DNA of 64,000 nucleotides. Origin: Tulasnella sp. 424 (Eukaryota; Basidiomycota; Agaricomycetes; Cantharellales; Tulasnellaceae). The number at the start of each line of letters is the position of its first letter. Position 1 is the first letter of the stretch. The position numbers and the translations under genes were made by a program. Under the pieces are notes generated by a model, which was not told the origin of the DNA, did no database searches, and worked only from the letters and a program-made list of their open reading frames with translations. This document shows positions 27,965 through 38,855 of the stretch, one piece after another. The DNA is taken from NCBI GenBank assembly GCA_019633425.1, contig WSUB01000032.1:1-64000 (forward strand), read 5' to 3'.

Positions 27965-28439
27965 ACGACGAAGGTGGCCTGGAGTTCGGATGTCGTGAGC
28001 GAAGCAGGGGCTTGGAACCGGAGAGAATTGTACATTGGAGATGCGTTAGACTTGGGACGGATCGTGTTTTGGTGGACGAAAAAGGTTGAAGATGCGCGCA
28101 TGTCCTGGAGGTGCTCGTTTGAAAGCTTTATATCGCTGTCTGGGTATCTGTCTTTGGAAGGATTGGGTAGACTTTTGGGAAAATGGATATTTATTGTGAA
28201 ACCGGTGCTCAATGCTAGCGTGATGTGTTCATCATGGGAGTGGCAAGCAATGAGAACCGATCCAGCATATAATGTAACCTGCTCGGTTTCTATATCTCGG
28301 CCGACGGAGCGATGAGACCGAACTCATCTCGGCGGCTTCCGAGCTGATCACCGGAGAATCACCCTCTCCTCGCCATCCCCCTCTCTTCCCCCACACAGTT
28401 TTTTGGGGGGTAAAGCTCGTCCCCAGCAGACAAACCAGA
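27965..28439. other. Intergenic region between Ypk1-type kinase and kinase C
   Basis: No gene seen. 27965-28200 is the likely 3' UTR of the Ypk1-type gene; 28360-28410 is CT-rich and leads into the TATA box of the next gene. Confidence 0.5.
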
Positions 28440-28447
28440 TATATAAA
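28440..28447 (+). promoter_or_regulatory. TATA box of kinase-TPR copy C
   Basis: TATATAAA lies 45 nt upstream of the ATG at 28492, a plausible distance for a short 5' UTR. Confidence 0.5.
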
Positions 28448-28491
28448 TACTACCAATAAGATATCCCTCGAATTCTTTGAGCCACGACTTG

Positions 28492-31431
28492 ATGCAAGAA
28501 CAAGAAAGTGACTGCACTGTACCGCTTCCTGACGACGGTGGTTCCGGCCGCAGTACATTCCAGCTAAGCGCTAAAACGGTGTGTTCTATCCGAATTCTTG
28601 AAGAATGGTTTCTATTTATGTCGTTCTAAAACCCATTCTACGCCCTCTGGTAGAATGATAAAATCAAAAACCTTGCTCGATGGCGAATTGACCCATCCTT
28701 GATCGAATTCCCGCAGGACCCCTGTGAGGTCCATGGAGGAAACGCGACAGTCTCACGGGCGTTTTTGCGTTTCGCCGACCATGGCGAGAACAATATTTAT
28801 GAACGATCTGATAGCGGGAGCTTTGGGCAAAAGGTCGGCAGTGATTGGCCTCTCCCGAGCTTCTCCTGTGGATTATTGAACGGCTCCTCGGCTTCCAACC
28901 TAACAGGTCGTAGCAGTCAAAAAATTGAAGATAGCAGAAGATACGGATTTGGAGCGGGTCGTCGGGGTAAGAAACTCTTCGTAAACATCACGTTCGTCAA
29001 TCCTAAAAACGCTGCATGATTTTGTCGCAGTTGACGCTGCGGGAAATGGGGTTCTTAGTCGAGCTTTCGCATGACAACATCGTTAAGCTCGAAGGATTCG
29101 TCGAGGATATCTCCAATTGCATAATATGGTTGATTTTCCCATGGGAAGAGAATGGAAATTTGAGGGACTTTCTTGCGAAGCAAGATTGGGAAATTCCCGA
29201 GCGTATCTGGCTGGTAAGCTTAACCTACTTTCCTTTAGACCCAACTCTTAAAAGCAGGACTATAGATCGACGACGTAGCAAGAGGGGTGGAATACCTTCA
29301 TGCTCAAAAGCCACCCATATGTCATGGCGACCTTAAATCAGTACGTTCCGATCTTGTTACGGTCGGACTCTTTTCAAGCTCATCTCTAAATCGTGCAGCT
29401 CAATATATTGATCAACTCTAAATACCGCGCGGTGATTACGGATTTCGGCTCTGCTCTTCGTCTCAGCGTCGAGGATCCGGAGAAGCGTGCCGAACACAAG
29501 CCGCGGCCGGCGTTTTCACTCCAAGCAACGTTCTGCACCTCGACCAATACAATCACATTGACCGGAAATGGGTATACCCTTCGCTGGGCCGCTCCAGAAC
29601 AGCTGATGGAGGACCAGACCAGCTGTTGGAGCGATATCTGGGCACTGGGGTGGGTTTTTTACGAGGTAAGCTGAATCGAAGTACAATGCCGTCCTCAGCT
29701 GGGACTCACAAGTCAGCATTGAATCAGGTCATGACGAACGCAATCCCGTTTCAAGACATTCAGAAAGATGTCGTTATTATCGAAAGCGTCATTCGTGGGG
29801 ATCTTCCGTCCATCTCCGACCATGCCCGCATGTCGTTGATTCAAAGACTTTGCACCCTAATGATCATGTGTTGGAGCATCGACCCCAGTAAACGACCGAC
29901 GGCTGAGGATTGCCGCAAGTCGATTGGTTGGATGGTGAGTGATTTTGCTCTAGGACTATTTGGACGCCATTAACTGGTGATGATGTAGCCAATGATCATT
30001 CCAAACCCGACGCGGCCCCAAGATGATCCTCTTAGCAGAGATCGGTCCCCTGACCTCCTGGTGGAGCTGGGACACATGTACAAACGGCAGGACGACTATC
30101 TCAATGCGGGAAACTTCTACACCGAGGCCTTGGGCATCTACATGGACAATGCCAACAGTGGAGGGAAGGCTACCGCCCTGTGGGGTCTCGCTGAGATACA
30201 TAGGCTTCAAGACAGGAATGATGAAGCAATCAAGCTATATTCCGAGGCCCTCCAAATCTACATCGACATTGATGACGACGCCTGGCGAGCACAGACTCTG
30301 TGGTGTCTCGGCCAGGTTCATCAGATTCGAGATGAGTACAAGGAGGCCATAAAATACTACTCCGAATCCTTGCAAATCTTTACCGACATCGGCCGCAGCC
30401 AAGGGATAGCGGATGGTATACGGGGTCTTGCTGAAATACATCGGTTTCAATACGAGGATAACGAGGCCATCACACGCTACTCGGAGGCCCTCCGTATTTA
30501 CATCGACATTGGCGACAAAGACGGTGAAGGTAACGCTCTCTGGGGTCTTGGTGAGGTGCACCTTCGCCGAAACGAATACAACGAGGCCATCAAGTGCTGT
30601 ACAGAGGCTTTGCAAATCTCTGCCGATTTAGGAGACAAAGGCGGTAAAGGCGCTGTTCTGCGTAGTATTGCCCACATACACCTCCTTCGAAACGAGTACA
30701 CCGAGGCAGTGGCAAAGTACTCCGAGGCCCTAGAAACCACCACCGACATAGACGACAAACACGGTAGTGCTGCCGCTTTGGGAGGTCTTGCCGAGATCCA
30801 TCTGCTTCGGGGTGAATATAATAAAGCTCTCACGCACTACTCCAAGTCGCTACAAATCAGCTCCGATATCGGCGATAGAGAAGGGAAAGCCGACGCTCTA
30901 TTAGGGCTCGCCCATGTGGATCGGCTTCAAGACAAGTTTGACACGGCCACCGCGCACTACTCGGATGCATTCCAAGTCTATAGCGACATTCGTGACAAAA
31001 AGGGGAGAGCGGACTCTCTGTGGGGTATGGCCGAGGTGCACAGGCTTCGAAACGAGTACAAAAAGGCCATCGCGCGATACTCCGAAGCCCAACGCATCTA
31101 TACCGATATCCGAAACAGAAAAGGGAAGGCGGACACTCTTCAGGGCTCTGCCGAAGTACACAGCCTTCGAAGCGAGCACGGCAAGGCCATTGCACTCTAC
31201 TCCGACGCCCTACAAATCTACACGGACATCAGCAACAGACAAGGAATGATTGACGCTCTGCGGGGTCTCGCTCGAGTGTATCGCAACCAGGGTATCGACA
31301 GTGACGCAGAATATCTTGAACAACAAGCTGCTGAAATTACGAAACAAATTGAAAACACCGAAGCAGCGGGCGATGCTTTGAATGAAGTCGCCGAAGCCCT
31401 TCAAGTGCTTGAGATCCAGGAGGCCGTATGA
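28492..31431 (+). CDS. TKL-like protein kinase-TPR fusion (copy C), 833 aa
   Basis: Eight in-phase exons: 28492-28578, 28654-28833, 28907-28966, 29031-29213, 29266-29340, 29399-29665, 29728-29934, 29989-31431. Exons 3, 4, 5 and 7 (60, 183, 75 and 207 nt) have the same lengths as in copies B and D. The leader exon (MQEQESDCTVPLPDDGG...) is unlike those of the other copies. Kinase features: VVAVKK with Lys94, CHGDLKS with Asp192 (non-RD), DFGSA with Asp210, and APEQL (Gln where others have Leu). The 3' exon encodes 11 TPR units of exactly 40 residues, nearly twice the number in B and D. No membrane segment or signal peptide. It looks intact and catalytically competent; partner and substrate unknown. 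Confidence 0.88.
30052..31380 (+). repeat. Eleven tandem 120-nt TPR units in copy C
   Basis: The DNA shows an exact 120-nt period. Each unit carries a form of LWGLAEVHRLRNEY...AI..YSEALQIYTDI. Units 4-10 are the most alike, pointing to recent unit duplication or gene conversion. Confidence 0.85.
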
Positions 31432-33610
31432 GAAGCACTTTGGAGGTTAGCTGATTAACTTGAGGATTTGGGGAAATAGGAGGGTTTAAAGCGATAGAAC
31501 GCGCATTTTTGAATTGGAAGGACTTGTTATCACCCATATAGTATAGCATTTCCCCGACTTACCTTGACGACCATTTGCTTACTTAACCCTCCAGCAACCG
31601 TTCGACCCTGCTCTTTCCCCCCACTCGATCTTGCTTGCTTTGACCTTTTGCTTTCCATCCTTTTATTCATTCGTTGTGTATTTCCTTTGTTCCGTCTTTT
31701 TGGCTTTCGCCGCTTTGACCTCTGTGCGCTTGGATCGCTTCACCCCTATTTTTCCGCTCACTTCGGATCCCTCGATCCCTCGATCCCTCGGTCTTTGACC
31801 TTCCCTCCTGGTTTATAACTGCATGTTTCGCACTTTCCACCCCTTGACTCCTTCCTTTTCACCACACTCCTTGCTTATAATTTTCCATGTCCTCTCTCAC
31901 TCTCGTCAGCAATCTTGGCTTTTTCTCTGCGGAGCGGGTCTCCACTCTCGATCCTTCGACTAAGGTCACTAAGTGCCCCACTTCCCACATCCATTACACC
32001 ACTTAAATTCCACTTGCCAACCAAACGTCGGTCCAAGCCGATTTGAGGGTCTACACTTCAACTGGTCTCCCCGTTCTTCCCGAAGGAATGGTCGCGTTTA
32101 TTATCACGAAGCTCTCTCGCGCGGCGGATGTCCCTCCTGCATATAGTGAAGGAAATTGGTCGACTTACCTTAGCGATGATTTACTCGTGTATCTGATCAA
32201 CCTAGCAACCGTTCTCCCATCTTTAGCCCATGCTCCGCTCATTCATGATTATCCACATCCTCCACCTTCTTGCGCGCTTTGATCTTTGGTCCCATAACGA
32301 GACTGGGTGTTTCCGATCTCCCTGAATCCATCAACCATCGCTTTGACCTCCGCTCACGCTTAGTGTTGTGCCTATCCTTTCGCCTTCTCACATATTCTCT
32401 GCCTTCAACTCTGTCCGTCCGTTTATAAGCGATGCGGCTTTTTGTCTATCCCGCGCCCGGCTAATCCTCACGTCTTTTCACTCCCCAAAGAGAGCACGCC
32501 TAAGAATTCAATGTACCATGGAATCTTGATTAGAGCCTTGCTTGTGCCACGATCCGGCCTCCTCTGATTCCGTCCTCGAGACCTGAGCGAAGCGAAGGTC
32601 TGGCCTTGTAGGACTAAATCTACCAGATGTTTTAGGCTGAATACGATGGACTTGCCATGGTGTGCTGCGTGGATCAAACGTTAGCATCGTCGCAGACTTG
32701 AGAAGAAGAATGAATGAGATATTTAATCGGTGTGGCGTGAGAGGGATATGGGAAAGGCTGTATTCTAATTACAGTGTGAAAGGCCCGTCCGGAGGGTTGC
32801 GCCATGGTTCGGAGATGCGGAAGACCTACAGCGACGATGTAAAAGGAGCCTGAATATTCGCAATAGTGTGCTATTACGACATCATCTCTGTCACGGTGGG
32901 GGAGAGAACGGGCGTCCGCGTTGCACGTAAATCGGCGCGTCATCGGATGACGTAATAGATCGCTTTGAGGAACGGTTTAAATTGGGACCGCTACTTGCGA
33001 TTCAAACGTTAAACATCGAAGAACAAAATATCGATCCCCTCGGCTCCCATTCATGAGAGCTTACTCTATGGAGAGTACAGCGGTGAGCGCTAAACGTCAG
33101 TCGATGTTGAACTGCGGCGCGGATAGCGCAGAACGCGATTCAGTCGTGAGGATTTAAATGAAACTGGTTCTTTTTTATTATTGATTTTTATTTGTGTTCG
33201 ACCTCGTTGTTATACGAGAAGTTTACGTTTCTAGCTATATAGGGTGATAGATTCGGTTGATGGGGATTACTGAATCTATATGACTAACTGGTGCGTTGTC
33301 TATCCTTCGGTCTCATATTACCTTGAAACTGGCTTCCCCAAAGAGGATTTATACTGATTTTTCCGTCAGGCGTCGATTCATCCATAGGAACGCACTATCA
33401 ATTATACAGTGATCATTTCGGAGGTCGGATGGACACCGATTCGTCATTGCTGGCCATCGACGAATCACCGCTCATGAGCGGAGGCTGCCATATCTAAGAA
33501 TGCGAGGCTTGAAGAGAAAGGAAGCTGGGAGATGGCGGTCCAATCCGAGGACCGAGGCAAATGCCAGTTCACGGGATCATTATCCAGGGACTGGTTGGGT
33601 TCCGACAGCA
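31432..33610. other. Gene-poor region
   Basis: About 2.2 kb without a recognisable gene. 31590-32480 is strongly pyrimidine-rich on the plus strand. One open stretch (32043-32282, ...DLRVYTSTGLPVLPEGMV...) looks somewhat protein-like but has no partner exons that I can support. 32600-33600 shows nothing. Confidence 0.4.
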
Positions 33611-33976
33611 CTAGCGGACGAGGGCCAGTATCACCGTGAGATGGAGGGCGGTGAAGAACCTGAAGGAAGCCAATGAGGCCGGACTTGCATTGTCGTAAAG
33701 ATTGGCGGTGAGAGGCTGACAGTGTTGGATCCAGATAACTGACACAGAGATGACACCGAGAAGGGAGACGCTGAAGACCTTACTGGTGCCGAGAACGACG
33801 GCGCCCAAGATAGCGATGATGAAGAGGCAGGCACAGCAACGGTGGATCGCGGTGGACATAATACAGCCCTGGGAAACGTATTCTGGAAAGGGGTGGAACG
33901 CGAAGCAAGAGCATCTCAGCAAGATGGTAACAATGAAGACGCCCCCCGATTGGGAGTTCGAGGATGGGGAGACCAA
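33611..33976 (-). CDS. Possible small membrane protein, uncharacterised
   Basis: A 121-residue minus-strand frame with three hydrophobic stretches (FIIAILGAVVLG; VSLLGVISVSVIWI; FTALHLTVILALV). I recognise no family. The opposite strand over the same bases is also open and acidic, so the hydrophobic reading may be only a shadow. No promoter or splice support. Confidence 0.2.
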   Translation of the reverse strand: MVSPSSNSQSGGVFIVTILLRCSCFAFHPFPEYVSQGCIMSTAIHRCCACLFIIAILGAVVLGTSKVFSVSLLGVISVSVIWIQHCQPLTANLYDNASPASLASFRFFTALHLTVILALVR

Positions 33977-34237
33977 ATCAAAGCCAAGAACCGTACCTTG
34001 TGCCCAGCCCTACATCGCATCGTGCAATCCTACTCTCAAATTTCACCCGCTAATTCGTCCCCCATTCTATCTTCCTTGTCTGCCTCGGCTCTTGCTAAAT
34101 TTCTGGGCATATTTGAGAGGCATCCGTCAAGGATATGTAATTTCACGGCAGGCGAGACGGCCTATATGTGGGCCCAATGGTACTCACCAAGTCGATGGAG
34201 TTCGTGGGCACAATCAGCATCTCCCCTCCTATCTTGA

Positions 34238-34800
34238 TTGAGAACGAAGATGACGGTTGAGCACCACCAGCGCCAGCTCAAGCTCCAATTTCTTCGCTTC
34301 GTCCACCGTCCGCACGTCGTTCACGCATTCACACACATAATTTGCACAAAGATCGCGTCAGCGCACATGTTAACGGCCGCGAACCTCGAGGGCCCATATA
34401 AGATCGGCTGCAGCAAGAGCCTGACACCGCTTCGTGGGGCTTTCAAAGCAAATTCAAAGAAGCAGGCATTAACAAGTGTTACCGGAAAATGTACACCACC
34501 AATATTGAGCTTTGGCGGTTCAACTGCGGAGTTTAGACCGACCCTTACCATCTCTGCAAGTATCCTGTGCGCGCTGGGTCAACACCTCTAGGGTGCTTCT
34601 TTACCGAGGTTGTCTGTCACCGGACCACACAGTTCTACAGGCATCTTTGCTTCGGGGTGTTGACTTTCCAGTCGGGACTGTACGAAGATGGTACGATCAC
34701 GGACTATGAAGGGATAGGACCGATGGGCAGCTACGCTTCGCTGACGGCGGCGGTGCGGAATGATGAGAACAGAGAATTAGGATGGGCAGAGGTTATGTAA
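34238..34800 (+). CDS. Possible decayed or multi-exon gene, uncharacterised
   Basis: Protein-like stretches occur in more than one frame: EGPYKIGCSKSL near 34390, FQSKFKEAGINKCYRKMYTT near 34440, and QSGLYEDGTITDYEGIG...NRELGWAEVM ending at 34800. I could not connect them by convincing introns, and no family is recognised. It may be a pseudogene. Confidence 0.2.
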
Positions 34801-34808
34801 GGAGTCGC

Positions 34809-35085
34809 TTAGGAGCGGTTGAGGCGGGATGAATCCGAATAGGCTGAATCCGTGACAACCGAGTCCATGGAAGATTCGGGAGTGAACTCGGAATTAATTT
34901 GGCGCTGACAATCGACGTACCTCGTGAAGAAAGTGTGCATCTTGATCCCTTCCGCTCCTTTGTTGCCAAATCGACGGGGAGGGTATCCCAACAGCAAACC
35001 GGTCATAATCGAGCGAACGTTGGGGTGCATGTCTGCAAGGAAGCAAAGAGTCTCGCGCAAGAGGGGTTGATATTAATGCTTCGGA
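34809..35085 (-). pseudogene. 3' fragment of the Ypk1-type kinase gene
   Basis: On the minus strand it reads YQPLLRETLCF.ADMHPNVRSIMTGLLL...RRFGNKGAEGIK...FFTRYVDC, matching exon 8 of the Ypk1-type gene (27500-27670). It then jumps to NSEFTPESSMDSVVTDSAYSD, matching the start of exon 9 (27815-27875). About 100 nt spanning the exon 8/9 junction and its intron are missing. It lacks the kinase core and hydrophobic motif and cannot be functional. It lies 40 bp from a TIR element. Confidence 0.8.
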
Positions 35086-35124
35086 AGGTGCAGAAGGCTT
35101 ACCCTAAGCGATCTCCAAAACCTA

Positions 35125-35669
35125 GTGTTGCCGGCAGCTCCAGCCAACTGGCAAGAAAGCTGGGCTGACACGTGCAGCCGATGCGCCTTCCGTCAGCTGC
35201 GGTTGCTAAGCTCAGCCACAGCTGGCTGAGCAGCCAGAGTCCTGGCGATTCAAGTCAATTCCTATCTAGCAATTTCCTCCATTTCTGCTCCCCGACCTCC
35301 CCCAAGAGTCCACAACGTTCCATGGTGCGTCGCTGATCCGCCAGGAAAAAAAAAACATTCCGGTTAGAAAAGAGTACGAAGTTACTCGTACAATCAAGTT
35401 TGCTCTGAGAGAGGTGAAAGGGCTATAAATTAGGGAGTTTATGAGCTCTAGGATGAAGGAGTACACTTGGAGGACGATCAGATCAAAGTCTTTGACTTAC
35501 GGGTACTGGATAAATCCAGATCTCGAAGAAGCGTTAATGGGGCGCTCTTTCAACCCTGTTGTGGAGGTAAGACCGATATGGCGGTCGGCTGCGCAGCCAA
35601 ATGAGGCTGGGCTGCGCCTGGATGTTTGAACTCAGCTTCAGCCAGGCTGGGCTGAGCTTCCGGCAACAC
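35125..35669. mobile_element. 545-bp TIR element with TA target-site duplication (MITE-like)
   Basis: The left end GTGTTGCCGGCAGCTC and the right end (reverse complement GTGTTGCCGGAAGCTC) form 16-bp inverted repeats with one mismatch, each flanked by TA. Inside the ends are further inverted AGCCCAGC/GCTGGGCT motifs. There is no transposase frame. TA duplication suggests mobilisation by a Tc1/mariner-like enzyme, but other TA-targeting families are possible. Confidence 0.8.
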
Positions 35670-36555
35670 TACACGGTCTCTCTTACCCCCTTCTTTGTCC
35701 TCTTCACAGACCGGACAACGACAATCAGCGCCGGCAACAGCGCCTACGACACCACCGCCGCTAGCGGCGATCGATGACAGCAGCAAAGGCCATTGGCCGC
35801 ACCAACGCTAACAGCCGACCTCGATCTCATACAGTATCAACATGCGACGCACTCAGGAGTCTGCACAAGCCCAATGAAACCACGTTGTAATCCTGCCGCT
35901 TTACGCCGTTAAGCTTGAGGCCGATAAACGGGAGTTCGAATCAACAGCCCTCTCGCAGCATGCATCTGGTTTTCTAATGACAGTTTTCCAGCATGCGTTC
36001 AACTGCATGCATAGTCTGCGCCTACGTTCCCTGGACAGAGCGTTGTTGGATGAACCATATCGGATACGCGGTCTTTTCCCGAAGAACACTTGAACAACCA
36101 CGCCGAAGACACGGATTCACGCTGCATAGTGCCCGATTTATCGGTCAGCCACTCAACAAGCTTACTCTCGGGGTGAAGAATGTTGACCGTTTTTGACTGT
36201 CGTCAAGTGAGGTGGGCCTTTGCCATGCTGGCACGGCGGGTAAGACTTACGCAGTCTGGACAGCCTAGTTCATGTGAGTCGACGTCCTCGAGATCGCTTA
36301 GAACCACCCAGCCATGCCAACAGCCCCGAAAAACCACTCAATGCCTCCCATACTGGTCGTGCTTTACTCGTGTGTAATTTTCTGATGCTTTCAGTAATAC
36401 GGAGCCTAGGAACCCCTCTTGTTCTCCGTTTCACCAAGTCGGAGGGTTTAACCGCAACGTGTTACCCATGAATATCTCCTCTGTAAATCCTATCTGGAAG
36501 CAAATTTAACACCGCAGTGTCTCAGCACATGAAGACCGACTCTCTTGGGGAGCAG
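35670..36555. other. No gene recognised
   Basis: About 0.9 kb between the TIR element and the MFS gene. Short open frames only. The last part is promoter sequence of the MFS gene. Confidence 0.45.
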
Positions 36556-36562
36556 TATAAAA
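36556..36562 (+). promoter_or_regulatory. TATA box of MFS gene 1
   Basis: TATAAAA is 165 nt upstream of the ATG. The leader between is CT-rich (36600-36700), as in the inverted copy. Confidence 0.5.
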
Positions 36563-36726
36563 CACCCGTCGGCATCGAATGTCGTTCTGTCCCTCCTCAG
36601 TGTCCTCACCGTAGAGCCCTCCTAGTTATCTTTATTATCTCTTTCCCTTCCCTTCCCATTTCACATTCCCTCCCCCTTCCTCCCTTTCCCTTTCTTTTTT
36701 ACGCTACTGGTAAAGCTTCCGCAACA

Positions 36727-38855
36727 ATGGAGTCCTCTGTCGGAATGCCACGCTTCCCCAACCCCGCTGTACTTGCCAACTCCCTGAGACGAGGAATCCC
36801 TCTTTCCAGCCGCCATGATACCGTCGATTCCGACCGCACAGCCATTAATGAAGTTCATCAGCACGAGCAACATGCACAGGATCCAGAAAAGGGCTCGCTG
36901 AAGGATACCCAGGAGCCGGGGGCTCCTGCCGTCGGAGAGAAGGCTGACAAAACCCCCGAGCCGGCAACAGATTGCAGCTGGATCGTGCTGATTGCGTGCA
37001 CTATCATTGTATCTATCACTCAAGGCAAGCGATATTCGTTGTTTTTCCCTTTCGTGTCTGTTGGCTGAAAGTTGCTCGGCACCAAGGTTGGGGGTAAGCG
37101 ACATGACTTGGCCAATAAGAACGTAGTCCTCTTACGATGCCGCCACGTTTCATCTTCACCAGGCTTCTGTTCGGAGTCTTCCAACCATGGTTCAAGAAGC
37201 ATATGTTGAGCTCAACGATGTCCGATTCGCTCATCGTTCTACTCGCAACCTCCCAAGCCATGGTACGTACCGCAATGTCGTCAACGGGGGTGACTCCAGC
37301 ACCTCGGGCTTGACACTAACCCCCGCCACACTTGTTTAATCATAGGCTATGACGCTGACGTCCAGTGTCAGCGGTCGGCTCGGTGATCGGTAGTACGTCT
37401 CGGATTCTGGCATCTCTGATTACGACCGATCCAGACCCACTAACCCATCTTCAATCATCTATTAGCGGTCTCAAGCCATTTATAGTGGTAGGATGCATTC
37501 TCTTTGTAGCTGCAGTTACTGGGTGTGCCTTCGGAGAGCATGTGAGCCACATCTTTGCCACGCAAGTAGGTCGCTACATCTGCGATTGTGCTCGAATAAG
37601 AATCGTGCTAATCTCTACCTCTTCTACCCATCTCCAACCATTAACCCTACTCACAGGCAGTCCAAGGAATTGGTGCCGGCCTCGTCTTCCCGCCCTGCAT
37701 GTCGATCGTGGCCCGATCGTGGAAGCCCCGAGCCTTTCCAGCCTCGTCCTTCCTCTTGGCTTGCATCCCTCTTTGTACGTTTCCTCTTCACCCTTTCATA
37801 TGATATCTACGTTTATTCATAAACGCTTCTCACGACAGACGCCTTTGTGGCCGTGCTTTCCTCACGTGCACTCTTAAACGTGCTGGACCATCGACAGACC
37901 CTGCTAATTTTCTCCGGCATACATGCCATCTTTCTCTTATCCGCGTTGTTTGGCCTTTACAATGCCCCATCCCCACCAAAAACCTCTCCCATCACGTGGA
38001 TCGACGGCAACCAAATCCGCGATCGGCGGTTTTGGCTTTTGGCCCTGAGTATCATGTTCACTGCGTTGTACGTCGCTCCTCGTCTTCGCTTGCCCATTTG
38101 TCACTAATTATCATGATCCTATTTACAGTGGGCTGCTCGCACCCTTCGTCTTTCTCACCGTATTTACAGTCAAGACAATTCCCAATATCTCCCATCAGTT
38201 ATCAGTCTTGCCGCTCGCTCTAGTCAACTTGACCGCGGTTTTCGGCCGTTCCATCTCCGCCCTTCTCATTCATTCTTTTGCTCCAGGTCCTCCTAGACCC
38301 ACCAATTCTCCTAACAATGTCTCCTTTGCAAACGGTGGCGATCAGTATCACTGCAGACTCGGGGTCGAACCGAGAAGAATATTTGCGGGGGTGATCTTCC
38401 TCGCCGCGCTGACCCATTTGATCTGGGCATTCGCACATTCGTTCGGCCAGATCCTGGCTTACGCCTGCATTAATGGGCTGTTCGGAGCCACTTTTCTCAG
38501 TATCTTACCGACCCTCTCGGCCATTACGTTCCCCGAAATTAACAAGACCACGGCTGTCGGTTCTCTCGTCATCTTCGCCGCGCCCGGTAAATTGCGTTTT
38601 TTTCTGACCCCGGGTGCTACCAGTCAATATGCTTATCTGGTGATCCACTTTGAATAGGTTGCTTCTTCGGAGCATACGTCTTCCACACTCTCATACATAG
38701 AACTGGAAGTTGGATGATCGGTCTGTTGATGGTTAGCGCGTTCCAAGCCATCGGTGCACTTTTCGCATTCTTCGGTCAGGCGACGATTCTATTATTCTTC
38801 AAGTCAGGCCTTTGTTTTAACTTACGATTACCTTTTCGCTGACTCCTCAGTCTAG
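36727..38855 (+). CDS. MFS transporter, monocarboxylate-transporter-like (copy 1)
   Basis: Major facilitator of the MCT/MCH type found in fungi, expected in a membrane and probably moving a carboxylate or similar small molecule. A hydrophilic N-terminus of about 75 residues is followed by TM1 (CSWIVLIACTIIVSITQG). The first exon (36727-37024) ends at a GC donor. A 7-nt microexon (37087-37093, GTTGGGG) is needed to join it in frame to the next exon at 37163, giving ITQG-GWG-LLFGVFQPWF. Further motifs: GRLGDR loop, GLKPFIVVG, GIGAGLVFPPCMSIVARSW, LPLALVNLTAVFGR, LPTLSAITFP. The last intron leaves GTC then a TAG at 38853-38855. It is tail-to-tail with copy 2. Substrate unknown. Confidence 0.85.

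Noticed and set aside
33750..34241. Acidic plus-strand frame (DDTEKGDAEDLTGAEND...)
   Set aside because: It overlaps a hydrophobic minus-strand frame; neither has family support, so I list only a low-confidence entry for the minus strand.
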